Counted from the stretch's first letter, positions 18,875 to 26,905 are shown. The stretch is DNA of 64,000 nt from Thermoleophilia bacterium SCSIO 60948 (GCA_021496505.1 CP053031.1:3216001-3280000), one strand, 5' to 3'. Made by a program: numbers and translations. The notes: generated by a model not told the origin, from the letters alone.

Positions 18875-19387
18875 TCAGGTCACCAGGTCGGCCGAGGGCG
18901 CCTCGCAGGCGCCGTGGTCGGAAGAGAACCCGATCGGTCGCTGAACCTCGGGGGCGCGAGAGAAGCCGCCGCCGTCGCGATGCTCGGTGACGGAGAGGTA
19001 CGGACCGCAGGTCTGGATACGACGTCCCAGGCGGATCGCGCGCTTGGCCACACGCAGGACGTTGACCGACGGATCGAATCGCAGCACCGTCGTCCGTGAA
19101 CTCGGGCCGTTGAAGACCACACCGTCGATCGGCACCGGCGCGCCGGTCTCGCTCCAGCGTCGCCGAAGCGCGGTGGGATCCAGGGTCCGCGTCGGAACGG
19201 CCGGAAGCTGGGCGTCGACGAGTCTGCGCATCGCGGCCGTGCGGGGCTCGGCTTCGCCGACGGCGTCGGCGTCGGTGCGGGCCGGCTCGGTCGCGGACGG
19301 CTCGCCCTCGTTGCAGCCGGCGAGCGCGAGGACGGCGACCAGCGTCGCCGCACCGAACCTCCTCCGCGCGCCGCGCCCTGGAGCCAT
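18875..19387 (-). CDS. Lipoprotein of unknown function
   Basis: A 170-residue protein with a lipoprotein signal: basic N-terminus, hydrophobic stretch and lipobox LAGC with the lipidated Cys near residue 25. The mature part has an acidic, Ala-rich linker and then a domain with two Cys residues. I do not recognise the family. The ATG at 19387 was preferred over an earlier start at 19408 because it places the signal peptide at the N-terminus. It converges on the glutaminase gene with 6 bases between stops. Confidence 0.7.
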   Translation of the reverse strand: MAPGRGARRRFGAATLVAVLALAGCNEGEPSATEPARTDADAVGEAEPRTAAMRRLVDAQLPAVPTRTLDPTALRRRWSETGAPVPIDGVVFNGPSSRTTVLRFDPSVNVLRVAKRAIRLGRRIQTCGPYLSVTEHRDGGGFSRAPEVQRPIGFSSDHGACEAPSADLVT

Positions 19388-19466
19388 CGAGGGTTCATAC
19401 GCGACCACGGGCGCGGCGTCACGAATCTCAACCGAACGACAACCGCGACGCGGCGTCCGGACCGGG

Positions 19467-19472
19467 TAGGCG
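19467..19472 (+). promoter_or_regulatory. Candidate -10 of a leaderless promoter (TAGGCG)
   Basis: TAGGCG ends 7 bases before the ATG at 19480. There is no Shine-Dalgarno. It follows the pattern of the TAGCTT elements seen at 16679 and 26332. Confidence 0.3.
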
Positions 19473-19479
19473 CGGTGCG

Positions 19480-19902
19480 ATGCCAGCGACCGAACCCGAG
19501 ATCACAGAGATCGACCACCTCGCGCTCGTCGTCACCGACATCGAGCGCACCGTCGAGTTCTACGAGCGGGTTCTCGGCATGCGCCGGATCGATTTCGAGT
19601 TCCGCGGCCGCTCGCGAACCGCGCTCGCGTTCGGCGCGCGCAAGCTGAACCTGCACGAGACGGGGAGCGAGGAGCTCCCGCAGCCATCGGGAGCAGGTCC
19701 GGGCGCCACCGACCTCTGCCTGCTCACCGAGACGCCGATCGACCGTGTGCTCTCGCACCTCGAGGCCGAGGGCGTGGCTGTCGAGCACGGGCCCGACGAC
19801 GCCGACGGGGCGCGTGGGGACCTGTGGTCGGTCTGGTTTCGCGATCCCGATGGCAACCTGATCGAGGTCGCCAACGAGGTCGGCGAACCGGAACGCTCTT
19901 AG
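19480..19902 (+). CDS. VOC-family (glyoxalase/dioxygenase fold) protein
   Basis: A 140-residue single-unit VOC protein. The first metal His is in [23 protein letters not shown], a second likely ligand is in LNLHETG, and the conserved end [14 protein letters not shown] holds the Glu. It resembles VOC proteins related to glyoxalase, fosfomycin-resistance and ring-cleavage enzymes; the substrate is not predictable. Its end overlaps the convergent YnfA-like gene by 4 bases. Confidence 0.85.
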   Translation: MPATEPEITEIDHLALVVTDIERTVEFYERVLGMRRIDFEFRGRSRTALAFGARKLNLHETGSEELPQPSGAGPGATDLCLLTETPIDRVLSHLEAEGVAVEHGPDDADGARGDLWSVWFRDPDGNLIEVANEVGEPERS

Positions 19903-20231
19903 CCGCGCGGCGCGTACATGATCACGACGACGCCGACCAGACACAGCGCCGCGCCGATCAGATCGAAGCGGTCGGGCCTGAAGCCATCGAAGACGACGCC
20001 CCACGCCAGGGATCCGACCACGAAGACCCCGCCGTAGGCCGCGAGTATCCGGCCGAAGTTCGGGTCCGGTTGCAGCGTCGCGAAGAATCCGTAGGCGAAG
20101 AGCGCTGCGCCGCCGGCGAGCGCGAGCGGCCAGCCGCGACCGTCACGAACCGCGAGCCAGACGAGATAGGCGCCCCCGATCTCCGCGATCGCGGCGACGC
20201 CGAAGAGGGCGATGGAACGAAGCGTGTCCAC
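19899..20231 (-). CDS. YnfA-family small membrane protein
   Basis: A 110-residue, four-helix membrane protein of the YnfA (UPF0060) family, related to the small multidrug resistance fold. Recognisable segments are [37 protein letters not shown] with the family's conserved middle, and [15 protein letters not shown]. Some YnfA proteins confer resistance to cationic drugs in enterobacteria; the role here is unknown. Confidence 0.92.
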   Translation of the reverse strand: MDTLRSIALFGVAAIAEIGGAYLVWLAVRDGRGWPLALAGGAALFAYGFFATLQPDPNFGRILAAYGGVFVVGSLAWGVVFDGFRPDRFDLIGAALCLVGVVVIMYAPRG

Positions 20232-20270
20232 CCCCCGAACCTAGACGGACGAAGTGACGCGGCGAACCGC

Positions 20271-20768
20271 TCAGGCGGACGCGGTCAGCTCGAGCACCGC
20301 CGACGCCTCGACCTGGCGCTCGGGGAGCGTCCAGTAGCGCTCGAACAGCTCGCGGGCGCGGCTCGGGTCGCAGCGCTCGAAGCCGTTTCGCTCGTAGAAG
20401 CGGATCGCCCACTCGGCCGCCGTCCAGGTGCCGACCAGCAGTGGCGCCCTCGCCTCCCCCACCAGGCGACCGAGCAACCGGCGCCCGACGCCCGCGCCCT
20501 GCGCGTCCGGGCGCACGTAGGCGTGGCGGATCAGCGTGACGTCGCCGACGTCCTGGATGCCCATCACGCCGTCGAGTCGCGCGTCGGCGCCGTCGATCCC
20601 CCAGAACCTCACACCCGCCTCGATCTCCGCGTCGAGCTCGGAGCCGGGCATGTAGGGCTCGTGCCAGCAGTCGGCCGGGATGACCCCGCGGTAGGCCTCG
20701 GCCGCCGCGTTGACGATCGCGAGGATCGCATCACGCTCGTCGGGCGAACACGGCCGAGGCTCGGCCAT
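20271..20768 (-). CDS. GNAT acetyltransferase
   Basis: A 165-residue GNAT-fold enzyme. The acetyl-CoA pyrophosphate loop is in VRPDAQGAGVGRRLLGRL and the last conserved block is WAIRFYERNGFERCD. The ATG at 20768 overlaps the stop of the upstream GNAT gene by one base (TGATG), so the two are coupled. The longer frame lies in the neighbour. Substrate unknown. Confidence 0.85.
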   Translation of the reverse strand: MAEPRPCSPDERDAILAIVNAAAEAYRGVIPADCWHEPYMPGSELDAEIEAGVRFWGIDGADARLDGVMGIQDVGDVTLIRHAYVRPDAQGAGVGRRLLGRLVGEARAPLLVGTWTAAEWAIRFYERNGFERCDPSRARELFERYWTLPERQVEASAVLELTASA

Positions 20769-21304
20769 CAGCTCGGTGGCGGGCTCGATAGGTCGAGCTC
20801 GTAGCGCTGGTAGGTGAGCGTGCGGCCCCAGCGGTGGCCGGTCTCCTCGCGCGTCACCCGGAAGCCGAGCGAGCGGTAGATCGCCGCGGCCGCCGTCAGA
20901 TCGCTGAACGTTCCGAGCTCGAGTCGCTCGTAGCCGTGCGAGCGCGCGCTCGCGACGGCCTCTCCGATCAGCCGCCGACCGAGCCCGTGACCGCGCAACC
21001 GGGGATCGAGACACACCCAGCGGACCGTGCCGACCGCGCCGCCGGCCTCGTCGAGCAGGGCGGCCGCGCCGAGCAGATGCGCGCCGGCGCCATCCGCGGG
21101 TTCGACGAGCCACGCGCCCTCACGCTCGGTCGGCCAGCCGCGCTCGAAGGCCCGCCGTGCGGCGATCTCGACATCGTCCACGAAGCTCTCGCCGAGCCCG
21201 TACTCCTCGAGGTAGAGGCGGCGGTGGAGGTCGCCGATCCGCTCGACGTCGCCGTCGATCGACTCGCGACGGATCGCGGGCGCCGCTACGGCTTCAGCGC
21301 GCAA
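20768..21304 (-). CDS. GNAT acetyltransferase
   Basis: A 178-residue GNAT enzyme with the acetyl-CoA loop LDPRLRGHGLGRRLIGEA and the C-terminal block AAAIYRSLGFRVTREETGHRWG, which resembles MarR-linked GNATs. The start appears to be a TTG at 21304 that overlaps the end of the upstream small gene by 11 bases; no ATG or GTG exists nearby. Second gene from the end of a four-gene GNAT cluster on the minus strand. Confidence 0.75.
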   Translation of the reverse strand: MRAEAVAAPAIRRESIDGDVERIGDLHRRLYLEEYGLGESFVDDVEIAARRAFERGWPTEREGAWLVEPADGAGAHLLGAAALLDEAGGAVGTVRWVCLDPRLRGHGLGRRLIGEAVASARSHGYERLELGTFSDLTAAAAIYRSLGFRVTREETGHRWGRTLTYQRYELDLSSPPPS

Positions 21305-21578
21305 GGCCCGGGCGGATCGGGGCGGTCCGCGACGGCCGCGCCCGACGGCCGGGCGAGGGGTTCGCCGCGGCCTCGAGCGTCGCGACGAGAGCAGCCGTCG
21401 GAGCGAAGGGATCGGCGATGACCTCGCCGCTCGCCGAACGGGCGGCGAGGACCTCGCCGGACTCGATCGCGAGCAGCAACTCGCCCGTGGGAATCGGAGC
21501 GGTGTCGCGCTCGGCCAGCCGGCGCAGGGCGGGGAGGTCGGAGTCGACGGCGTTCCTGATCTCGATCGCGATGCTCAT
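21294..21578 (-). CDS. Small GNAT-associated conserved protein
   Basis: A 94-residue protein with the pattern DSDLPALRRLAERD ... GELLLAIESGEVLAARS ... ADPFAPTAALVATLE. Many actinobacteria have short proteins with this look, which resemble the first half of a GNAT domain without the acetyl-CoA site; function is unknown. The ATG overlaps the stop of the upstream GNAT gene by 4 bases (ATGA), which supports it as a real gene. The last 20 or so residues are Arg/Pro-rich. Confidence 0.7.
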   Translation of the reverse strand: MSIAIEIRNAVDSDLPALRRLAERDTAPIPTGELLLAIESGEVLAARSASGEVIADPFAPTAALVATLEAAANPSPGRRARPSRTAPIRPGLAR

Positions 21579-22051
21579 CGCAGCTCCTTCTCGTACCAGT
21601 GACGAGCCACCTCGTTGCCGTTGTAGTCGTCGATCTCGCGGTAGCCGGCGCCTGTGTAGAGGCGCTCCGCCGCGGGCTGTCGATCGCCGGTGTCGAGCCG
21701 CGCGAGGACGAACCCGGCACGCTTGGCTTCGGCCTCGATCGCGGCGAGCAGATCGGCGGCGAGCCCGGTTCCCCGAGACTCCGGTCGCAGATACATGCGC
21801 TTGATCTCGCAGACGCCGTCGCCGATCCGCTTGAAGCCTCCGCAGCCGACCGGGCGGCCTGAGTCGCGCACGACGATGAAGCCGCCATCGGGCGGGCTCA
21901 TCTCGCCGGCCGTCGCGGTGATCCCGTGGATCGAGCCGTCGCGGTCGCCGTAGAGCCCGTCGATCTCCGCCTCCATCGCGCCGACGAGCGTCCACGCGTC
22001 CTCGTCGCGGGGGTCGGCGCTGGCGATCGTGATCGTCCCGGCTGCGGCCAT
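21575..22051 (-). CDS. GNAT acetyltransferase
   Basis: A 158-residue GNAT protein. The acetyl-CoA loop is YLRPESRGTGLAADLLAAIE and the tail block is AERLYTGAGYREIDDYN. It heads the four-gene cluster and is divergent from the LysR gene, so it may be a target of that regulator. The ATG at 22051 is preferred over a GTG at 22069. Substrate unknown; small amine or amino acid targets are common. Confidence 0.83.
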   Translation of the reverse strand: MAAAGTITIASADPRDEDAWTLVGAMEAEIDGLYGDRDGSIHGITATAGEMSPPDGGFIVVRDSGRPVGCGGFKRIGDGVCEIKRMYLRPESRGTGLAADLLAAIEAEAKRAGFVLARLDTGDRQPAAERLYTGAGYREIDDYNGNEVARHWYEKELR

Positions 22052-22103
22052 GACTGCAGCCTGCAGCACGCACCGTCATATGTCCAAGACAGGTTCGCAC
22101 TCA

Positions 22104-22128
22104 GATTGATAAGTGCGTGCTATCAATC
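22104..22128. promoter_or_regulatory. Perfect palindrome, probable LysR operator
   Basis: GATTGATA (22104-22111) and TATCAATC (22121-22128) are exact reverse complements separated by 9 bases. It contains the T-N11-A core of LysR-type binding sites and lies between the LysR gene and the divergent GNAT operon. The right half includes TATCAA, which could be the LysR -10, so binding would autorepress. Confidence 0.65.
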
Positions 22129-22134
22129 CTCACG

Positions 22135-23040
22135 GTGGAACTACGTCAGCTCGAGTACTTCGCCGCCGTCGCGGCGCACGGGCACTTCACCCGCGCGAGT
22201 CGCGATCTGAACGTCGCGCAGCCCGCCGTCTCGCAGCAGATCAAGCGCCTGGAGGCTGAGCTGGGCGTCGAGCTGCTGCGGCGCAGCACGCGTTCGGTGA
22301 CCCTGACCGAGGCCGGATCGCTGCTGCTCGCGCGCGCCCATCGCGTCCTCGCCGAGGTCGAGGGAGCCCGGCAGGAGATGAGCGAGCTCGCGGGTCTCCT
22401 GCGAGGCGTCGTCGAGGTCGGGGCGCTGCCCTTCGCGTCGCTGGACACACCCGGGATGCTCCAGGCGTTCGTCGAGCTCCACCCCGGGGTCTCGGTGCAT
22501 CTGCACGAGCTGATCCTCGCCGAGACCCTGCCGATGCTCCGCCGCGACCAGATGGACATGAGCTTCGCTCTCGCCGCGCCGGCCGAGCTCGGCGACGGGA
22601 TCGACGGCGCGACCTTCTACGAGGAGGAGATCGTCGCGATCGTCGCGCCCGACCATCCGCTCGCCGGCGCGTCGGCCGTGACCCTCGGGCGGCTCGCCGC
22701 AGAGCCGCTGATCCGGTTCCGCGCGGGATCGGCGCTCGGGCGGCTCATCGACGAGCGCTTCGCAGCCGCGGGCGCGTCCCCGCACTACTCGTTCGAGAGC
22801 TACGAGCTGATGATGATCCGTTCGCTGGCGGCACGAGGGCTCGGCGCCGCGTTGCTGCCGCGCGGCTACATCAGCCTCGACGGCCCACCGGTCAAGGTCC
22901 TGCGACTGCGCCCGGCGATCCACCTGCCGGTGTCGCTGATCTGGCGTGCCGGCCGACGTCTGCCCCCTGCCGCGCAGGAGTTCCGTCGCTTCGCCCTGGA
23001 GAGGCTCACCACTCGACCACCGACCGCCCTGATGCTGTGA
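22135..23040 (+). CDS. LysR-family transcriptional regulator
   Basis: A 301-residue regulator. The N-terminal winged HTH is typical: ELRQLEYFAAVAAHGHFTRA and QPAVSQQIKRLEAELGVELL. The effector domain (about residues 90-295) follows. The GTG at 22135 gives the usual LysR start (V/M-ELRQLEYF) and is preferred over the GTG at 22117, which lies inside the operator. Likely targets are itself, the divergent GNAT cluster and perhaps the downstream amine oxidase, with which it is linked by short overlaps. Confidence 0.92.
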   Translation: MELRQLEYFAAVAAHGHFTRASRDLNVAQPAVSQQIKRLEAELGVELLRRSTRSVTLTEAGSLLLARAHRVLAEVEGARQEMSELAGLLRGVVEVGALPFASLDTPGMLQAFVELHPGVSVHLHELILAETLPMLRRDQMDMSFALAAPAELGDGIDGATFYEEEIVAIVAPDHPLAGASAVTLGRLAAEPLIRFRAGSALGRLIDERFAAAGASPHYSFESYELMMIRSLAARGLGAALLPRGYISLDGPPVKVLRLRPAIHLPVSLIWRAGRRLPPAAQEFRRFALERLTTRPPTALML

Positions 23041-23111
23041 ACTACGCGACCATCGTCGACGCCGCCGACATCGTCGAGGACCTGATCCGCCGGATCGGAG
23101 CCGAGGGGTGA
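23037..23111 (+). CDS. Possible 24-codon bridging ORF between LysR and amine oxidase
   Basis: A GTG at 23037 overlaps the LysR stop (GTGA). The frame runs 24 codons (starting MNYATIVDAADIV) and its TGA overlaps the amine oxidase GTG at 23108 (again GTGA). It therefore fills the gap exactly with a 4-base overlap at both ends. It may be a real micropeptide or only a device that carries ribosomes across; chance is also possible. Confidence 0.3.
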   Translation: MNYATIVDAADIVEDLIRRIGAEG

Positions 23112-24466
23112 GCTTCGACGCGGACGTGATCGTCGTCGGAGGCGGCGTCTCGGGCCTCGCGGCGGCGGACAGGCTGAGCTCGTCCGGGCGCTCGGTGCTC
23201 GTCGCCGAAGCTCGCGACCGGGTAGGTGGCCGGACGCTGACGGTCCCGCTCGGCCGCGGCAGCGAGAGCGTCGACGTCGGTGGCCAGTGGGTCGGTCCGA
23301 GCCAGGACCGTGCGCTGGCGCTGATCGGGCGCCTCGGCCTCGAGACGTTCCCGACCTACGCGACCGGCGAGAACCTCCTCGAGCGCCGCGGCGGCGAGCT
23401 GCTGCGCTACCGGGGAAACATCCCGCGGATCAACCCGATCGCGCTCGCCAACGTCGGCCAGGCGCAGCTGCGGCTGGATCGGATGGCCCGACGCGTGCCG
23501 CTCGACGCGCCATGGACGGCGCCGAAGGCCGCGGAGTGGGACCGCCAGACGTTCGCCACCTGGCTCGGCCGCAACGTCGCGGCGCGCGAGGCGCGCGAGC
23601 TGCTCGCGCTCGCGGTGGCGGCCGTCTGGGCATGCGAGCCCGAGGACGTCTCGCTGCTCCACGTCCTCTTCTACATCCATTCGGGGGAACGCTTCGACGA
23701 TCTGATCGGGACCGACGGCGGCGCTCAGCAGGACCGCGTTGAGGGCGGGATGCAGCAGCTCTCGCTCGGCCTCGCCTCCGAGCTCGGCGACCGCGTCCTG
23801 CTCGAGCGGCCCGTCGAGCGCGTCGCCCAGGACCGGGACCGCGTCCTCGTCAGGGCAGGCGGCGAGGAGCTGACGGCGAAGCGGGCGGTCGTCGCGATGG
23901 CGCCGGCGCTCGCCGCGCGGATCGACTTCGAGCCCGCCCTGCCGGCGGCTCGCGACGCGTTGACGCAGCGTGTCCCGATGGGCTCCGTGATCAAGTGCAT
24001 GGCGATCTACGACGAGCCGTTCTGGCGGGCCGAAGGGCTCAGCGGACAGGCCGCGAGCGTCCGCGGACCCGCCCGTGTGGTCTTCGACAACACGCCTCGC
24101 AGCGGGTCGCCGGGGGTCCTCCTCGGCTTCCTCGAGGGTCGCCAGGCGCGTGAGCTCGGCGCCGTCTCGGCCGAGCAGCGGCGCGGCGCGGTCGTCGCGA
24201 CGTTCGCCAGGTTGTTCGGCGAGCGCGCCGGGCGACCGGAGGCCTACCTCGAGCGCGACTGGACCGCCGAGCGCTACTCGCGCGGCTGTTACACAGGACT
24301 GTTCGTGCCCGGTGCCTGGACCGGCTTCGGACACGCCCTACGCGAACCCGTCGGGCGGCTGCACTGGGCCGGCACCGAGGCGGCGACGCTGTGGAGCGGC
24401 TACATCGACGGGGCGATCCGAGCCGGCGAGGCGGCCGCCGACGAGATCCTCGCCGCGCGGGACTAG
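23108..24466 (+). CDS. Flavin-containing amine oxidase
   Basis: FAD-dependent monoamine-oxidase-like enzyme, 452 residues. The dinucleotide fold VIVVGGGVSGLAAADRL is at residues 7-23, then EARDRVGGRT and GGQWVGPSQ. The C-terminal FAD motif LHWAGTEAATLWSGYIDGAI is present. It should oxidise a primary or polyamine to an aldehyde with release of ammonia and peroxide. It starts with GTG. The upstream LysR and GNAT genes hint at an amine-handling locus (acetylation or oxidation), an inference. Confidence 0.9.
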   Translation: MSFDADVIVVGGGVSGLAAADRLSSSGRSVLVAEARDRVGGRTLTVPLGRGSESVDVGGQWVGPSQDRALALIGRLGLETFPTYATGENLLERRGGELLRYRGNIPRINPIALANVGQAQLRLDRMARRVPLDAPWTAPKAAEWDRQTFATWLGRNVAAREARELLALAVAAVWACEPEDVSLLHVLFYIHSGERFDDLIGTDGGAQQDRVEGGMQQLSLGLASELGDRVLLERPVERVAQDRDRVLVRAGGEELTAKRAVVAMAPALAARIDFEPALPAARDALTQRVPMGSVIKCMAIYDEPFWRAEGLSGQAASVRGPARVVFDNTPRSGSPGVLLGFLEGRQARELGAVSAEQRRGAVVATFARLFGERAGRPEAYLERDWTAERYSRGCYTGLFVPGAWTGFGHALREPVGRLHWAGTEAATLWSGYIDGAIRAGEAAADEILAARD

Positions 24467-24494
24467 ATCCCGCGCGGCCGGGAAACGACCGCAC

Positions 24495-25310
24495 ATGCCA
24501 GAGCCGCGTACCTACCCCGCCGGCGTCCCGTGCTGGGTCGACCTCGAGACCGACGACATCGAAGCATCGTGCGATTTCTACGCGCGCCTGTTCGGCTGGG
24601 AGCTGGCCGACGTAACGCCTCCCGACGCGCCCGGCTCGTACTTCGTCGCCACCCTCGGCGGCGCCGACGTCGCGGCGATCGGGCCGGGCGACTCCGGCGC
24701 CTGGAACACCTACATCGCCGTCGACGACGCCGAGGCCGCGGCGGCGGCCGTGACCGGCGCCGGCGGCAGGGTGACGCTCGGGCCGGAGGCCGAGGGACCG
24801 GCGGGCGTTCGGGTCGATGCCGCCGACCCGCAGGGAGCTTGCTTCCGGCTCTGGCAGGCCGGCCGGAGGCACGGCGCGCAGCGCGTCAACGACGCCGGAG
24901 CATGGAACTTCTCGCACCTCGCGACGGCCGACGCCGACGCTGCGATTCCGTTCTACGCCGATGTCTTCGGCTGGGAGGTCGCGATCTACGGGGACGCGGG
25001 AATGGCGCGCGTCCCGGGCTACGGGGCCCACCTCGCCGCGACCTCGGATCCCGGCATATACGAGCGCCAGGCGAATGCGCCCGACGGGTTCGAGGACGCG
25101 GCCGCGGGTGTCATCCGCGCCGAGCAGGGGCCCGCCGAGTGGCAGGTCATGTTCACCGTGGACGACCGCGACGACGCCGCCGCCGAGGCCGAGCGCCTGG
25201 GCGGCGAGATCACTGCTACCAACGAGACGGACTGGACCCGGATCGCCAGGATCCGCGACCCGCAGGGCGCCGCGCTGACCCTCAGTCAGTTCACCCCGCC
25301 CGACGCATGA
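24495..25310 (+). CDS. Tandem VOC-domain protein, CFP30B-like
   Basis: A 271-residue protein with two VOC units: residues about 10-130 (PCWVDLETDDIEASCDFYARLFGWE) and about 140-268 (FSHLATADADAAIPFYADVFGWEV). Both have the W-E/D pattern after FYARLFG that marks the mycobacterial 27-kDa antigen CFP30B type. Metal ligands are not complete, so it may bind rather than transform its ligand. The start is the ATG at 24495, 28 bases after the amine oxidase stop; the longer frame is inside that gene. Confidence 0.82.
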   Translation: MPEPRTYPAGVPCWVDLETDDIEASCDFYARLFGWELADVTPPDAPGSYFVATLGGADVAAIGPGDSGAWNTYIAVDDAEAAAAAVTGAGGRVTLGPEAEGPAGVRVDAADPQGACFRLWQAGRRHGAQRVNDAGAWNFSHLATADADAAIPFYADVFGWEVAIYGDAGMARVPGYGAHLAATSDPGIYERQANAPDGFEDAAAGVIRAEQGPAEWQVMFTVDDRDDAAAEAERLGGEITATNETDWTRIARIRDPQGAALTLSQFTPPDA

Positions 25311-25330
25311 GCCCCCGAATTCACCCGGAC

Positions 25331-25359
25331 CTGCGCGGCGCGCGCTGGATCCCGCGCAG
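25331..25359. terminator. 8-bp hairpin between convergent genes
   Basis: CTGCGCGG (25331-25338) pairs perfectly with CCGCGCAG (25352-25359) around a 13-base loop, 20 bases after the VOC gene and 139 bases beyond the convergent nfo stop. No T-run, so a weak terminator call. The remainder of this 187-base gap shows nothing else. Confidence 0.35.
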
Positions 25360-25497
25360 CGCTCCCAGCCGGCGGCGGCTCGGACTCGTCAGGGCGCTCT
25401 TCGCACTCCGGCCGCCGGACGGCCCAAGCCCACCGAGTCCTCGCTGCGGGCGCTCCGGCGAGCGTTGGCCTAGCGGCGCCCACGGCCCCCGCTCGGG

Positions 25498-26277
25498 TCA
25501 GCCGGCGAGCGCCTCGCGGACGAAGTCGACGTCGGCCTTGAGGTCAGCGGCCTCGCGCGGCGTCTCGACGACCGAGGGAGCGGCGGCGGCCCGGATCATG
25601 TGACGGAGGTCGTCGAGGTCGATGTGGCCCTGGCCGATGTTGGCGTGGCGGTCGGCTCCCGTCCCCGCCTCGTCGCGCGAGTCGTTGACGTGCATCAGGT
25701 CGATGCCGCCGGTGATCGCGATCGCGCGCTCGACGGCGTCCGCCAGATCCTCGCCCGCCGCATGGGCGTGGCAGGTGTCGAAGCAGAACCCGATCTCGAC
25801 GTCCGTCTTGGCGAGCCCGACCGCTTCCCAGAGCTTCGCGAGCGCGTCGAAGCGGCGCGCGACGGCGTTGTCGCCGCCGGCGGTGTTCTCCAGATACACA
25901 GGCACGTCGGACTCGAGCTGCTCGAGCGTGCGCGTCCAGCGCGTGACCCCCTCGTCGATCCCGTCCTCGGCGTGGCCCGGGTGCACGATCACCGCGAGTG
26001 CGCCGACCTTCGCCGCCGCATCGCACGTCTCGCGCAGGATCTTCCGGGCTCCGTAGCGGACGTTCGGCTTCGGCGAGCAGACGTTGATCAGGTAAGGCGC
26101 GTGGACGTAGACGCCGATGTCGGAGGCCTTGAGCTCGTCGGCGTCGGCGCGGTCCGGCGGCTTCTTCCAGCTCTGCGGCTCGGACAGGAAGAGCTGGATG
26201 CACTCGGCGCCGACCTGGTCGGCCTCGGCGAGCGGCTCGATTCCCCAGACGTGGGCTCCGACGGGCGGGGAGGACAT
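25498..26277 (-). CDS. nfo: Deoxyribonuclease IV (endonuclease IV family)
   Basis: AP endonuclease of the TIM-barrel, three-metal Nfo family, 259 residues. It would cut abasic sites in base-excision repair. Metal-binding blocks are visible: GVYVHAPYLINVCSP, VIVHPGHAED, VYLENTAGGDN, GFCFDTCHAHAAG, MHVNDSRDEAGTGADRHANIGQG. The ATG at 26277 is preceded by TAAGCT on its own strand 8 bases away, so the mRNA is probably leaderless. Longer frames upstream are inside the TfoX-like gene. Confidence 0.93.
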   Translation of the reverse strand: MSSPPVGAHVWGIEPLAEADQVGAECIQLFLSEPQSWKKPPDRADADELKASDIGVYVHAPYLINVCSPKPNVRYGARKILRETCDAAAKVGALAVIVHPGHAEDGIDEGVTRWTRTLEQLESDVPVYLENTAGGDNAVARRFDALAKLWEAVGLAKTDVEIGFCFDTCHAHAAGEDLADAVERAIAITGGIDLMHVNDSRDEAGTGADRHANIGQGHIDLDDLRHMIRAAAAPSVVETPREAADLKADVDFVREALAG

Positions 26278-26285
26278 CGTGGCCG

Positions 26286-26291
26286 AGCTTA
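26286..26291 (-). promoter_or_regulatory. Candidate leaderless -10 for nfo (TAAGCT)
   Basis: On the minus strand TAAGCT ends 8 bases before the nfo ATG, leaving no room for a leader. Confidence 0.35.
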
Positions 26292-26331
26292 GGCGCGCCC
26301 TCTCGACACGCCCGTCTCCGTCGCTGCGGTG

Positions 26332-26337
26332 TAGCTT
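26332..26337 (+). promoter_or_regulatory. Candidate leaderless -10 (TAGCTT)
   Basis: TAGCTT ends 6 bases before the GTG at 26344; identical to the hexamer before the acyl-CoA dehydrogenase. It lies back to back with the nfo -10. Confidence 0.4.
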
Positions 26338-26343
26338 CGCGGC

Positions 26344-26883
26344 GTGGCCTACGACGAGGAGCTGGCGGAGCGGATCCGCGACGAGATCGGCCCCCGCGGG
26401 GACGTCCTCGAGCGCAGGATGTTCGGCGGCCTGGCGTTCATGGTCGGCGGGCATCTCGCGGTCGCGGCGAGCGGTCAGGGCGGGATGCTCGTGCGGGCCG
26501 CCCCTGCGGACTGGGAGCGGCTGATCGAAGCGGGCGAGGCCGAGCCGATGGAGATGCGCGGCAGTCCGATGACGGGCTGGCTGCGTGTCGACTCCGCCGC
26601 GGTCGCGAGCGAGGACGGACTGCGGCGCTGGGTCGAGACGGGCGTCGGCTACGCCGACTCGCTGCCGCCGAAGCGCCGAACTGAGCGGCCGCGACTCAGC
26701 CGAGGCGCTCGGCTGAGCGCCAGCCGGTGCGAGCGTGCGAGCCGTCGCAGAACGGCTTGTTCTGCGATCGGCCGCATCTGCACAGGGCTACGGTCGTCCC
26801 CTCGGGAACGGGGACACGCTCTCCGCGCTCGCCGAGCAGCTCGACTCGCCCCTCGGCGAGGACGAGCGGGCCGTTCTCGGTGA
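26344..26883 (+). CDS. TfoX N-terminal-domain protein with long antisense tail
   Basis: Residues 1-110 match the TfoX N-terminal domain: RIRDEIGPRGDVLERRMFGGLAFMVGG and a typical end near ADSLPPKRR. The family normally stops about there (around 110-120 residues). Here the frame stays open for 60 more residues, very rich in Arg and Ser, all opposite the CDGSH gene on the other strand. A one-base shift would give a stop (TGA) just after the domain. Either the tail is real but non-conserved, or a frameshift has removed the natural stop. Function of TfoX_N-only proteins is unclear. Confidence 0.7.
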   Translation: MAYDEELAERIRDEIGPRGDVLERRMFGGLAFMVGGHLAVAASGQGGMLVRAAPADWERLIEAGEAEPMEMRGSPMTGWLRVDSAAVASEDGLRRWVETGVGYADSLPPKRRTERPRLSRGARLSASRCERASRRRTACSAIGRICTGLRSSPRERGHALRARRAARLAPRRGRAGRSR

Positions 26884-26905
26884 TGCTGATCTTGGTCGTC
26901 GTCAT
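26696..26905 (-). CDS. CDGSH iron-sulfur domain protein
   Basis: A 69-residue protein with the [2Fe-2S] motif CRCGRSQNKPFCDGSH (residues 42-57): three Cys and one His ligands as in mitoNEET-type proteins. The start is the ATG at 26905. It overlaps the tail of the TfoX-like frame on the opposite strand and lies 38 bases downstream of the RibD-like gene, probably in one transcript with it. Electron transfer or cluster delivery is the family role. Confidence 0.9.
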   Translation of the reverse strand: MTTTKISITENGPLVLAEGRVELLGERGERVPVPEGTTVALCRCGRSQNKPFCDGSHARTGWRSAERLG

